Assembly (NCBI GenBank): GCA_963746275.1
Contig: CAVVAX010000028.1
Location: forward strand, 1-64,000
Source of the DNA: JAEULH01 sp963746275
Lineage (GTDB): Bacteria > Pseudomonadota > Alphaproteobacteria > Rhodospirillales > Defluviicoccaceae
Length of the DNA: 64,000 bases
Direction of reading: 5' to 3'
Position 1 is the stretch's first letter. Each line of letters starts with the position of its first letter. This document shows positions 43,704-55,150 of the stretch, piece after piece. Made by a program: the position numbers and the translations under genes. The notes beneath the pieces are model-generated. The model saw nothing but the letters and a program-made list of their open reading frames with translations, did not search any database and had not been told where the DNA came from.

Positions 43704-44718
43704 AGCAGTGCTGGCGAAGGCCGGAAGAGGGTAGCCGAGGTCGTCCATCGGGGCGATTTGCGTTTGCGCCTGCACCTACCGCCGCCCGGAGGGGCTCACG
43801 GCGCTGCTGGAGGGCCTCGGGCGGCAGCAGTTCTCTTTGCTGCCGCGTCCGGCGATGCACATCGTCATCGCCGACAACGAGGGCAGCGCCGAGGCGCGCG
43901 CAGATCTGCGAGCGGTTCAGGGAGCGGTCCGGGATCCCGTTGACCTACGTCGCACGAGCCGCAGCGTGGCATCTCCTTTGCCCGCAACGCCTGCCTCGAC
44001 CACATCCCGCCGCAGTGCGACTTCTTCGCCTTCATCGACGATGACGAGGTGCCGGACACCGGACTGGCTGGAGCGGCTCATCGAGGCGCAGCAAGCAACG
44101 GGCGCAGACGTCGTGCAGGGGCCGGTGATTCCAGTCTATGAACCGGGCGCGCCTTGCTGGCTTGTTGAGGGCGAGTTTCTTGGCATTCCCCAGACGAAAC
44201 TGGCCTTGGAGCGAAGTGGCAGCTTCAGGATCTACAGAGATCTACCTGAAGCGTATACGAACAATGTTCTTGTTCGCCTAGCTACGGTGGTTGTCACCGG
44301 ATGCTCGCTTCGACCCAGCGTTCGCGCTTACGGGTGGCGAAGATGTTCTCTTCTTCCGGACCTTGAGGGCAGCTGGAGCGAGAATTGTCTTCGCTTCTCG
44401 GGCGCGCGTTCATGGAAAAGGTACCGGCGGAACGCGCCACGCTTCGGTACCTGCTGAAGCGAGAGTACAGGATTGGAAATAATCGGTTGCCGCCGTGCAA
44501 GATGAAACAAGGAAGCGTAAAATCCATCGTCGCATTCGGCATATGTGGCGTGGCAGCGGCATGGAGAAGATATTCCACGGGCTGTAGTGACCTCGCGGCA
44601 GCCGGCGATTACCGGACGTCTGACAGCGGACGTTGCCGTCGTTGCCGCAATGCGATGCGCTTATGGCCTTGGGCAGTGCGCGAGGGCGTTCGGCCTCAGC
44701 TACAGGCCATATCGATGA
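43700..44718 (+). CDS. Family 2 glycosyltransferase, tandem paralogue 1 (heavily frameshifted)
   Basis: Read across frames it gives ICVCACTYRRPEGLTALLEG, MHIVIADNEGSAEAR, PDWLERLIEAQQATGADVVQ, PCWLVEGEFLGIPQTKLALE and ARFDPAFALTGGEDVLFFRT. VPAERATLRYLLKREYRIGN follows, and the tail ends LSYRPYR. It is a GT-A glycosyltransferase closely related to the next two genes. Its first 150 bases after 43756 are nearly identical in DNA to paralogue 2. Several surplus bases break it. Its true state, damaged or mis-sequenced, cannot be told. Confidence 0.68.
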
Positions 44719-44746
44719 CGCTGAGCATCCCGAAGCGGCCGACGGG

Positions 44747-45723
44747 ATGAGATTGACTAACATCGTTGCGTCTGCGCCTGCACCTACCGGCGGCCGGAGG
44801 GGCTCGAGGCGCTGCTGGAGGGCCTCGCGCCGGCAGCAGTTCTCTTTGCTGCCGCGGCCGGCGATGCACATCGTCATCGCCGACAACGAGGGCAGCGACA
44901 AGGCGCGGGAGATCTGCGAACGGTTCCGCGAGCGGTCCGGGATCCCGCTGACCTACGTGCACGAGCCGCAGCGGGGCATCTCGTTCGCCCGCAACGCCTG
45001 CCTCGACCACATCCCGCCGCAGTGCGAGTTCTTCGCCTTCATCGACGACGACGAGGTGCCGGCGCCGGACTGGCTGGACCGGCTCGTTGAGGCGCAGCAG
45101 GCCACGGGCGCCGACGTGGTGCAGGGTCCCGCCATTCCCGCGTTTTCCGAAGGGCGCTCCGCGCGTGGCTGGTCGAAGGGGACTTCCTCGGCTGGCCAAG
45201 GCGGAACTGGCGCGGAGTGCCAGACCGCAACTGGAGGAACATCAAGAGCTTGCGGAAGCCTACACGAACAACGTGCTCGTCCGCAGGGCGTGCGTGAGCG
45301 ACATCGGACTGCGCTTCGATCCCGCCTTCGCGCTGACCGGCGGCGGCGATACGGCCTTCTTCAGGGCGCTCCATGCGTCGGGCGCGCGCATCGTGTACGC
45401 TCCCCGTGCGGTCGTTACAGAGACCGTGCCGCCCGAGCGTGCGACACTCTGGTACCGCCTGAGGCTCGAGTACCGCATCGGTATCAGTCCCCTCTCGGTG
45501 AACCTCAAGAAGAGAAAGACGAAGAAGCCTCTTCGCAGGCTGCGGTATGCGTTCCGCGACAGCGGGCCGGGAAAGATGATGTGGGGGCTCGCCGGGCTCG
45601 TGACGGCACCTCTTAGCGGAAGGGCGTAGCATGGACAGGACCGTCGTTTCGCTTCTGCGGATCGCCTTCGGTGCAGGCCAGTGCGCTCGAAGGCTGCGCC
45701 TAACCTACTCCATCTACCGGTAG
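44747..45723 (+). CDS. Family 2 glycosyltransferase, tandem paralogue 2 (frameshifted)
   Basis: The central part is intact: IVIADNEGSDKAREICERFR, YVHEPQRGISFARNACLDHI and FFAFIDDDEVPAPDWLDRLV, containing the DDDE metal site, then EAQQATGADVVQGPAIPAFS. A later frame gives LAEAYTNNVLVRRACVSDIG with LRFDPAFALTGGGDTAFFRA and VPPERATLWYRLRLEYRIGI. The tail TVVSLLRIAFGAGQCARRLR with LTYSIYR aligns with the ends of paralogues 1 and 3. Breaks lie near 44775, 44828, 45160 and 45630. Confidence 0.75.
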
Positions 45724-45740
45724 CGGCAGGCGGGCTGCGG

Positions 45741-46717
45741 ATGTCGGCACACCGCAGCACCCTGGTCGCCATCTGCGCCTGCACGTACAAGCGCCCGGAG
45801 GGCCTGCGCAAGCTGCTTGCCGGCCTCGCCCGCCAGACCTTCGCAGGACTTGAAGAGGCGGATGGCCGCGCGCCGGATATGGTGATCGTCATAGCCGACA
45901 ATGAAGGCTCTGAGGCCGCTCGAACTGTCTGCGCCAAGTTCAGCCTGCAGCACCCTGACACGCCGCTTACGTATGTTCATGAGGAAAAGCGGGGAATATC
46001 CCATGCCCGCAACGCCTGCCTCGACCATGTTCCGGTCGATGCGGACTTCGTCGCCATGCTGGACGACGACGAGATACCGGTCCCCGGCTGGCTGGACAAC
46101 TTGTTGCTCGCACAAAGGGCAACGAACGCTGACGTCATTCTTGGTCGCGTTCTGCCTTTTTTTGCCGAAGGGACGCCGGCCTGGATCGCTGGCGGCGCCT
46201 TCTTCGGCATGCCGAGGAGATCGTATGAGCTCGACCTGCGGGAGATGGATGATCTTTCTCGCCTGACCTGGGCGGGCACCCGCAACGTGCTCATCCGAAC
46301 CGCCGCTACCCGCGATCCGGCGCTGCGATTCGATCCAAGCCATGCTCTCAGCGGCGGTGAGGACACCGCCTTCTTCGCGCAAATGCGGAACAACGGCTGC
46401 CAGATCGTGTACTCGAAGCACGGCGCGGCCTACGAGTACTGCCCGCCCGAGCGGGCGACCTTCGCCTATCTGGCGGCGGAACGCTTCCGGTTGGGAAACG
46501 TGAACACTCTTCTGGCTGTGGATGCGGCGGGGCAGGCGGCTCGCAGCCGGTCGTCGGCCGCCGCCGATGGCCTGTCCCACCTGGGCTCGGGCTTTCGGCG
46601 CTTGCTGACGACGCTCTTCGCCGGCAGGTGGAGCAAGGACCGGTTCGCGACCGGCGCCTTCCACATCGCCTATGGCCTCGGCGTCATCGCCGGCGCGCTC
46701 GGCTATCGCTACCAGCA

Positions 46718-46727
<10 letters not shown>
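45741..46727 (+). CDS. Family 2 glycosyltransferase, tandem paralogue 3
   Basis: The intact member of the tandem set, 328 residues. MSAHRSTLVAICACTYKRPE starts the GT-A fold. VIVIADNEGSEAARTVCAKF, YVHEEKRGISHARNACLDHV and DFVAMLDDDEIPVPGWLDNL (metal-binding DDD) follow. The acceptor half has RFDPSHALSGGEDTAFFAQM and CPPERATFAYLAAERFRLGN. The end GAFHIAYGLGVIAGALGYRY is weakly hydrophobic, suggesting membrane contact. It is 17 bp after paralogue 2 and convergent with the ABC exporter gene. Confidence 0.87.
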
Positions 46728-48510
<1,783 letters not shown>

Positions 48511-48727
48511 GGGCTCCTTATGCTTGCTGGAAGCGGTTCCGGCTCTGGATCAACGAGAAGCGCCGGACATGGTGGACTGGTTCCGCCGCGACCCTGATCG
48601 CGCGGGGCCGCCCGTCCCGCCGCGTCTCGTCCTATCCTGTCGCGCCCTGCGCGGGCGGCACCCCGCGGCCTTGTACGCCCGGGCGCGCCCGCGAACAAGG
48701 CGCAAGGGCGGGCGCAGCCTGGCCGCA

Positions 48728-49219
48728 CTACCACCAGCGGCTGCCGTAGGAAAGCGCTCCGCCCCACAGGCCACGGCGGTTGACCTTGGCGACTTCCTGC
48801 AGGATGGCATACTCATAGGGCGCCCAGGGGGCGGCGAAGGCGTGGCCACGGGAGATCAGATAGGCGCCGAGATCCTCGTCGTCGCCGAGCCGGGCGCTGC
48901 CGACGCTGCAGAAGGCGCCGACGCTGCCGTCCGCGTACTGCTCCACCGGCTCGCAGCGGACGAAGCCGCGGATGCGGAAATCGAGCGCCAGCGCGGCGGT
49001 GGAGGAGCGGCAGCGGCTCGGGCTCAGCCGGCCCTGGCAGTACCAGCCGCCCTGGGGGATGACCACGCCGAACAGGCGGATGAGCTGGCCGCGGACGAGG
49101 AGCGAGCCGTCGTCCTGGACGATGGCATAGCTGCGGACCTCGGCTGCGGCGGGAGAGGCCGCCAACAGGGCAGCAATGACGGCGGCGCCAAATGCGCCAG
49201 TGAGGGTTCGCGGATGCAT
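48728..49219 (-). CDS. Exported thermonuclease-like (SNase-fold) protein
   Basis: A 163-residue protein with a signal peptide (TLTGAFGAAVIAALLAASPAAA). The mature part resembles the staphylococcal nuclease fold: LLVRGQLIRLFGVVIPQGGW is the typical start of the barrel, and GAYLISRGHAFAAPW with EYAILQEVAKVNRRGLWGGA its end. Four Cys residues (CQ, CR, CEP, CSV) suggest disulphides. Clear catalytic Arg/Glu residues were not assigned, so nuclease activity is uncertain. It is divergent from the prepilin peptidase gene. Confidence 0.7.
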   Translation of the reverse strand: MHPRTLTGAFGAAVIAALLAASPAAAEVRSYAIVQDDGSLLVRGQLIRLFGVVIPQGGWYCQGRLSPSRCRSSTAALALDFRIRGFVRCEPVEQYADGSVGAFCSVGSARLGDDEDLGAYLISRGHAFAAPWAPYEYAILQEVAKVNRRGLWGGALSYGSRWW

Positions 49220-49319
49220 GGGTTCGGCAACAGAGGTGGCGGCCCCGGATCCGTGCCGCAAGCGCCGTCCCCATCGCCGGGCTTCCCGCCACGCGCCCGG
49301 CGCGACGGGCGCGCGCGGC

Positions 49320-50091
49320 GTGAGTGCGGCCTGGCTCGTCCTTGCCGTCTCCCCCATCGTCGGCAGCCTTCTCGGCCTGCTCATCGTCAGGCTGCCGGCG
49401 GGGGAGGGGGTCGTCCTCGGCCGCTCCCGCTGCCGAACCTGCCGCGCACCCGCTGGGGCCGCTCGACCTCGTGCCGCTGGCGAGCTGGCTCGCGCTCAAG
49501 GGACGCTGCCGCTACTGCCGCCAGCCGATCAGCCGGCTCTACCCGGCCGTGGAGCTTGCCGCGATCGCTGTGGCGGCTTGGGCGCTGGCGGTCGTGCCCG
49601 CACCGCTCGTCGCGGCGAGCGCGCTGCTCGGTTGGACGCTGCTTGCCCTCGCCGTCATCGACGCCCGCGAGCTGATCCTCCCCGACGCACTGACTTGGCC
49701 GCTCGCGGCCTTCGGTCTCGCCGTGACCTGGCTGCTCGATCCACAGCGCCTTGCCGACCACGCCGTCGGTGCGGCCGCCGGCTGGCTCGGCTTCTGGCTC
49801 ATCGCCCGGATCTACACCGCCCTGCGCCACCGCAGCGGGCTCGGGGCGGGCGATGCCAAGCTGATGGCCGCCGCCGGCGCCTGGGTCGGCTGGCAGGGCC
49901 TGGCCTCGGTGATCCTGATCGGCTCGCTCTCGGCGCTCGCCGCGGTCGGGGCGGCCGCCATCCTGCGCCGGCCGGTCACGGCCTCGACCCCGATCCCGTT
50001 CGGCCCGTTCCTGGCCTTCGGGCTGTGGCTGACCTGGCTGTACGGCCCGTGGGCTCTCTCCAGCCCTGAGCCTCGCGGCAACGAGCCTTGA
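49320..50091 (+). CDS. Type 4 prepilin leader peptidase, PilD-like (frameshifted)
   Basis: A full-length A24 prepilin peptidase, distinct from CpaA. The N-terminal domain has GSLLGLLIVRLPAGEGVVLG and the cytoplasmic zinc-type Cys pairs CRTC and CRYC. LGPLDLVPLASWLALKGRCR lies between them. The first active-site Asp is in LALAVIDARELILPDALTWP, and the second in HRSGLGAGDAKLMAAAGAWV. A break near 49440 is cured by dropping one base (span 1 modulo 3). A GTG start is assumed. About 256 residues. The substrate could be a type II secretion or type IV pilin system outside the window. Confidence 0.85.
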
Positions 50092-50184
50092 GTAGAGCGC
50101 GCTCGGAACCCTAGGCTTCGCTACGTCGTGAACGCGACCAATGGTTACGACAAGGCTGTAGAACTTGAGAAAGGATAAGGGAAC

Positions 50185-50601
50185 ATGACGCAGCAGCAAA
50201 CGCCAGCTGAAAGCCGCTTCGACCGCGGCTGGCGGAGACTGGCGGAGATCGACGGTCGCGCCGGTGAGAAGGTCGTCGCAGCACTGGCCGACGTCGCTCC
50301 AGACTTCGCCCGTTATCTGGTCGAATTCCCGTTCGGCGACATCTATTCCCGGCCCGGCCTCGATCTGCGCGGCCGCGAGATCGCAACCATCGCGGCGCTG
50401 ACCGCGCTTGGGAACGCTGCCCCGCAGCTCAAGGTGCATGTGGAGGCGGGACTGAATGTCGGGCTGTCGCGCGCCGAGATCGTCGAAATCCTCATGCAGA
50501 TGGCCGTCTATGCCGGGTTCCCGGCCGCCCTCAACGGCCTGTTCGCAGCCAAGGAGGTTTTCGCTGCCCTGGACGCAGCAGAAGGGCCCGCTGCCGGATA
50601 G
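50185..50601 (+). CDS. Carboxymuconolactone decarboxylase family protein
   Basis: A 138-residue all-helical protein. FDRGWRRLAEIDGRAGEKVV is the usual opening of 4-carboxymuconolactone decarboxylase homologues. LDLRGREIATIAALTALGNA and QLKVHVEAGLNVGLSRAEIV follow. The His in LKVHVEAGL is conserved in the family. There is no CxxC pair, so it is not an AhpD-type peroxidase. Substrate is unknown, and no protocatechuate genes are nearby. Confidence 0.8.
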   Translation: MTQQQTPAESRFDRGWRRLAEIDGRAGEKVVAALADVAPDFARYLVEFPFGDIYSRPGLDLRGREIATIAALTALGNAAPQLKVHVEAGLNVGLSRAEIVEILMQMAVYAGFPAALNGLFAAKEVFAALDAAEGPAAG

Positions 50602-50692
50602 GCGCCTGCCGCTCGCGCCGATCAGCCACGTCTTCGTCAAGCCGAACGCGCTGACCCTCGATGGCACGCCGCCTGCGGCGTCGGCAAAAGCG

Positions 50693-51508
50693 TCAGGCCG
50701 GGGCAAGGGTGACCAGCGGCTTCACCGCGCTCGGGTACTCGCCGGTATAGAACCGCGCCGGTTCGCGCTGCTTCAGGAATGCCTTGAAGTAGGGCATGGT
50801 CTCCCAGCCCTTCGGCCATTGCTTGGTCGCGCTCGACAGCGGCTTGCGCGCCCACTTGAAGTGGAGGAAGGCCGGGCGGGTGAGGACGTGGGCTGCGCCG
50901 ATGCCACAACTCTGCTGGGTGATGGGTCCCTGCTCGTAGTACGTCTCGGCGCTCACCCGGTAGACGCCGTCTGTGGGGCATTTGGGTGACCGGCCGACGT
51001 AGCGCAGGTCGTCGCTGACAATGTTGATGCCGTGGAAGCTGATCCGGTCGATGCCGGCCGCGATCAGCCCGCGCACCTTCGCGCCCAACCAGTCCATAGC
51101 CACCATGTCGCCGTCCCACTTGCAGACGTGGGTCCGGGTGGTCTTCGCCAGCGCCCAGTTGTAGTAGTAGGCGCTGGAGTAGACCGAATCGGCCGGGCAG
51201 GCGTCATGACCCGGCCCCAACGGATAGCTGTCGAAGGGATAGGCGGCGACGACGATCCGGGGGTCGTCGAACGTGCGGATCACCTGTTCGGTCGCGTCGG
51301 TGCACGGCTGAATGACGCAGACGATCTCGTCGAACCAGGGGAGGATCGACGTCAGGCAGGCGGCGATCCAGGTCTCCTCATCCTTCAGCCGAACCATGGC
51401 TGAAAGGCCGACCTTCCGCCGGGCCAGGTGGTCCTCGGGGATGTTCCAGTCCGCCAGTCCCTCCCGATTCCTGAAATGCATCAAGCGGCCACCCCTGCTC
51501 GCGATCAT
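50693..51508 (-). CDS. Glycosyltransferase family 2-like protein
   Basis: A 271-residue protein with a GT-A-like start, VGLSAMVRLKDEETWIAACL with TSILPWFDEIVCVIQPCTDA. KWDGDMVAMDWLGAK serves as a DxD-type site. The rest (FHGINIVSDDLRYVGRSPKC and GIGAAHVLTRPAFLHFKWAR) is less familiar. It is likely a glycosyltransferase for surface glycan, but acceptor and donor are unknown. It lies upstream of the sphingolipid operon in the opposite direction, so a role in glycosylating sphingolipid is possible but unproven. Confidence 0.65.
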   Translation of the reverse strand: MIASRGGRLMHFRNREGLADWNIPEDHLARRKVGLSAMVRLKDEETWIAACLTSILPWFDEIVCVIQPCTDATEQVIRTFDDPRIVVAAYPFDSYPLGPGHDACPADSVYSSAYYYNWALAKTTRTHVCKWDGDMVAMDWLGAKVRGLIAAGIDRISFHGINIVSDDLRYVGRSPKCPTDGVYRVSAETYYEQGPITQQSCGIGAAHVLTRPAFLHFKWARKPLSSATKQWPKGWETMPYFKAFLKQREPARFYTGEYPSAVKPLVTLAPA

Positions 51509-52096
51509 CCAAGCCTTCGCTGCTGGCGCTCCGCCAGCACGACCGGGCCAGACGGAACAACTATACCCATGATCGCCGCGACAACGTGTACAACAGGTTT
51601 ATGTCGCACCGGCAGTTGTGATGGGAGCGCCGGTGGCGCAAGGCGAAGGTCGACGAGGATCGACAGCCGGAGGCCCACAGACGCGATTCGCGGCGGCAAT
51701 AGCTCGCCGCGACCGCCGGCGTTTCACCGTCGCGAGCCCGTAACAGTCGGTAACAACAAGTGACTTGTGACCTGCCGCGGTGGCTGCTAGCTCTATACTT
51801 AGAATTAGTTTAATTGGCGCTTGTCCTAAGGAAGTCGGGCAGCGGCCTCGGCACGCAGACGGGTAAAGCCGCAAGCCGGCCACGGCTGCATTGCCGCTCG
51901 TCCCTGTTCGGGTGCCAGCTATGCTCGATATCGATGGCGACCGAAGACTTCTGATCGGGTTCGCCGGCCGGAGCTGATGGAGAACACGGCGCCGGCGCGA
52001 GAACAAGGTCCCGCATGGGCCACGTTGCGCTTGGGTAGGGTTATGCTCCGTGTTACTGCGGAGCTGTCAGGTCATTAGGCCGCGGAGGTAGTGACA
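51509..52096. other. Control region upstream of the sphingolipid operon
   Basis: No gene is supported in 588 bases. An AT-rich segment near 51750-51830 contains the palindrome ACAAGT-G-ACTTGT (51756-51768) and TATACT (51794-51799), a plausible -10 element. A GGAGG ribosome-binding site (52084-52088) serves the GTG at 52097. Confidence 0.45.
51756..51768. promoter_or_regulatory. 13-bp palindrome, possible operator
   Basis: ACAAGT and ACTTGT are perfect inverted arms around a single G, about 330 bp before the first sphingolipid gene and 26 bp before a TATACT hexamer. No regulator is identified. Confidence 0.35.
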
Positions 52097-53819
52097 GTGG
52101 AGCTTACTGCGACGAGCAACTCGGTTCTTCCGTTTCGCGTCGGCACGTTCGAGACCATTTGGGAAGGTCTCGACTACGCGGCGCGAGGGGAGACCGGCTG
52201 CAACTTCTTCTCCAGTCGCGGCGAGCCGGCGCGGTCGCTGACCTACGGCGATATCCGCGGCGAGGCCATCGACCTGGCGCTGCGGCTCTCGTCGCTGAAG
52301 CTGCCGCGGGGCAGCCGGTTCGCCATCGTCGCCGAGACGACGCCCCACTTCCTGACGTTCTTCTATGCCTGCCAGTACATCGGCCTGATCCCGGTGCCGT
52401 TGCCGCTTAGCATCAACCTGGGCGGCCACGACGCCCACGTCGGGCGGCTGCGCTCCATGCTGTCGGCCGCCCGCCCGGCAGCCGCCGTGGCCTCGAAGGA
52501 GCTGCTGCCGTCGCTGATCGAGGCGACCGCCGGTCTTGGCGTCGAGCTGGTCGGCACGCCGGACGACTTCCGGGCGCTGCCGGCCATCGGCGGCGAGCTC
52601 GCGCCCGTTCGGCAAGGACGAGCCCTGCTACATCCAGTACTCCTCGGGCAGCACCATGGACCCGAAGGGCGTGCTGGTGACGCAGCGGGCGATCACCACG
52701 AACGCCCGCGCCATCGGCCGCGACGGCCTGAAGCTGCGCGAGGGAGATCGTGCCGCCTCGTGGCTGCCGCTCTACCACGACATGGGCCTGGTCGGCTTCT
52801 GCATCACCCCGATGCTGGCTCAGGTCTCGATCGACTATCTCGCCACCTCGACCTTCGCGGTGCGGCCGATGACTTGGCTGCAGCTCATCTCGGAGCGGCG
52901 GTGCACGATCGCCTTTAGCCCGACGTTCGGCTACGAGTTGTGCCTGCGCCGGGCGGCCAAGGCCAACGGCCTGAACCTGGACCTGTCCTCCTGGCGGGTG
53001 GCCGGCATCGGCGGCGAGATGATCCGCCCCGACGTCCTCGACCAGTTCGCGGCGACCTTCGGCCCCTACGGCTTCGATGGCCGCGCCTTCCTGCCGAGCT
53101 ATGGCCTGGCGGAGGCGACGCTTGCGGTCAGCTTTGCGCCGCTGGACACGGGGATCGAGGTCGACACCGTCGATCGCGACAACTACGAGATCACCCGCCG
53201 CGCCATCCCGATGAAGACCGGCGCCCGGCGGACCCGCTCGTTTGTCGCCTGCGGCAACGTCCTGCCGGAGTACGCTGCCGAGATCCGCGACGATCTTGGC
53301 CGCGTCCTGCCCGACCGGGCGATCGGCCGGATCTGCATCAAGGGGCCCAGCCTGATGGAGGGGTACTACCGCAACCCCGAGGCAACCCGGCAGATGAAGC
53401 TTGAGGACGGTTGGCTGGACACCGGCGACATGGGGTACACCGTTGCCGGCAAGCTGTTCGTCACCGGCCGGCGCAAGGACATGATCATCTGCAACGGCCG
53501 CAACATCTGGCCGCAGGATCTGGAATGGGCGGTGGAGAGCCTGGCCGACGTCCGCACCGGCTCGGTCGCCGCTTTCTCCGTCAGCGACGACGATGGCGAC
53601 GAGCGGGTCGTGGTGGTCGTGGAGTGCTACTTCGCCGAGCCGGCCCGCCAGCGCGCGCTGGTCCGCGACATCGCCGCGGTGATCCACCGCACCGCCGGCG
53701 TCCACTGCGAGGTCATGCTGGTCCCGGCGCGCACCCTGGTGTTCACCTCGTCCGGCAAGCTCAGCCGGGCCGCGGCGAAGGCCCGCTACCTCAACGACGG
53801 CCTGCGCGCCATCGAGTAG
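52097..53819 (+). CDS. acsR: Fatty acyl-AMP ligase / acyl-ACP synthetase of the sphingolipid operon (frameshifted)
   Basis: An adenylate-forming enzyme predicted to activate a fatty acid and load it on the acyl carrier protein encoded two genes downstream. The ATP-binding loop is CYIQYSSGSTMDPKGVLVTQ. ASWLPLYHDMGLVGFCITPM is typical of fatty acyl-AMP ligases. FLPSYGLAEATLAVSF, GWLDTGDMGYTVAGKLFVTG and RRKDMIICNGRNIWPQDLE complete the motifs. The GTG at 52097 sits 8 bp after GGAGG. One extra G near 52612 breaks the frame (span 1 modulo 3). About 573 residues. The symbol follows the Caulobacter sphingolipid locus. Confidence 0.82.
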
Positions 53820-53908
53820 ACGTCGTCCCGGCCTTCGGGCTTGGCACTGAACAGCGGGTTGCCGCGGCCGGCTGAGGCCCGCGCGTCCAGCGGCAGCGGC
53901 GCCGCGCA

Positions 53909-54862
53909 ATGGCGACCGCGACGGTGGCCATCACCGGCGCCACCGGCTTCGTCGGCTCCGCCCTGTGCGCTGCTCTCTGCGCACGCAAGCAGCGGGTGCG
54001 GGCGCTGGTTCGCTCGCCGGCCCGGGCCGCTGGCCTGCCGGCAGGTGTGGAGACCGTTTACGGCTCGCTCCACGATGAGGGTGCGCTCGCGGCTCTGGTG
54101 GACGAGGCGGAGGCGGTGGTTCATGCCGCGGGGGTCGTTGCCGCGCGGAAGCCAGACGAGTTTCACCGGGTCAACGCCGGCGGGACCGAGCGCCTGCTCG
54201 CTGCCGTAAGACAGGCGCCCCACCCGCCCCGAGTCCTGCTGGTCTCCTCGCTGGCGGCGCGCCAGCCGCAGCTCTCGGCCTACGCCGCGAGCAAGCGCGC
54301 CGGCGAAGCGGCCGTGGCCGCGGCCGGGATAAAGCACCGCATCGAGCACTGCATCGTCCGGCCGCCGGCCGTCTACGGCCCCGGTGACCGGGCGACGCTG
54401 CCGCTGTTCAAGCAACTCTCCCGCGGACTGATCGTCGCGCCGAAGGTCGAGAACGGGCGCTTTTCGCTGCTCCACGTCGAGGACCTGGCGCGGCTGCTCT
54501 GCGTTCTTCTCGACGAGCCGAGTTGGGGCGGCGAGGTGCTCGAACCGGACGACGGCCGTGCCGGCGGCTATGCCTGGGCCGATCTCGCCGCCATCGCCGG
54601 GAAGGCGTTAGGCAGGACCGTCCGCTGCATCGAGGCGCCTCGCGCCATCGTCTGGTGCGCGGCCGTGGCCCATGAGTTGAGGGCGGCTTTCGGTGGCGGA
54701 GCGCCGATGCTTTCCCGTGGCAAGATCGGCGAGCTATGCTATCCCGACTGGGTGTGCAACAGCGAAAGCATGCGCGAGGTTGCCGGCTGGGCGCCGGAGC
54801 TGGATTTCGCCGAAGGCTTTCGCCGGACGCTGGCCTGGTATCGCGACCAGCGCTGGATCTGA
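53909..54862 (+). CDS. cerR: NAD-dependent epimerase/dehydratase family, likely ketosphinganine reductase
   Basis: A 317-residue extended short-chain dehydrogenase. The nucleotide-binding motif ITGATGFVGSALCAAL is near residues 8-23. VVHAAGVVAARKPDEFHRVN and the active-site YAASK follow. The substrate region has VRPPAVYGPGDRATLPLFKQ. In Caulobacter the gene in this position (cerR) reduces the 3-keto group of the long-chain base. That role is inferred from the conserved neighbours. It starts 89 bp after the acyl-AMP ligase gene. Confidence 0.8.
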   Translation: MATATVAITGATGFVGSALCAALCARKQRVRALVRSPARAAGLPAGVETVYGSLHDEGALAALVDEAEAVVHAAGVVAARKPDEFHRVNAGGTERLLAAVRQAPHPPRVLLVSSLAARQPQLSAYAASKRAGEAAVAAAGIKHRIEHCIVRPPAVYGPGDRATLPLFKQLSRGLIVAPKVENGRFSLLHVEDLARLLCVLLDEPSWGGEVLEPDDGRAGGYAWADLAAIAGKALGRTVRCIEAPRAIVWCAAVAHELRAAFGGGAPMLSRGKIGELCYPDWVCNSESMREVAGWAPELDFAEGFRRTLAWYRDQRWI

Positions 54863-54895
54863 GCCGCGAACGAGCAAAATAGGTCAGAGACGGTC

Positions 54896-55147
54896 ATGGA
54901 CCCCGAGGTCGAGAGCATCGTCAGCGATCTGTGCGACATGCTCCAACGTTACAACAAGGAGCAGATCCCGCTCAGCGCCGGGACCAGCCTCGGCTCGGAG
55001 CTGAACATCGATTCCGTCGAGGTCATGGACCTGATCATGGAGATCGAGGACAAGTTCAACATCGACATCCCGATCAACCTGATCTCCGACGTCGAGCGGA
55101 TCGAGGACCTCGCCAAGCTCGTGGACGACAGAATGAAGGGCCGCTGA
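54896..55147 (+). CDS. acpR: Acyl carrier protein of the sphingolipid operon
   Basis: An 83-residue acidic carrier protein. The phosphopantetheine Ser lies in LNIDSVEVMDLIMEIEDKFN. The motif DSVEVMD departs slightly from the DSLDxVE form of the housekeeping AcpP, which marks a specialised carrier. It is 33 bp after cerR and 3 bp before spt, so it is tightly coupled with the latter. It is expected to carry the acyl chain used by serine palmitoyltransferase. Confidence 0.85.
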   Translation: MDPEVESIVSDLCDMLQRYNKEQIPLSAGTSLGSELNIDSVEVMDLIMEIEDKFNIDIPINLISDVERIEDLAKLVDDRMKGR

Positions 55148-55150
55148 GCC

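Noticed and set aside
51599..52006. 135-codon minus-strand frame before the sphingolipid operon
   Set aside because: Composition is shadow-like, the start lacks a ribosome-binding site, and the region includes the likely promoter.
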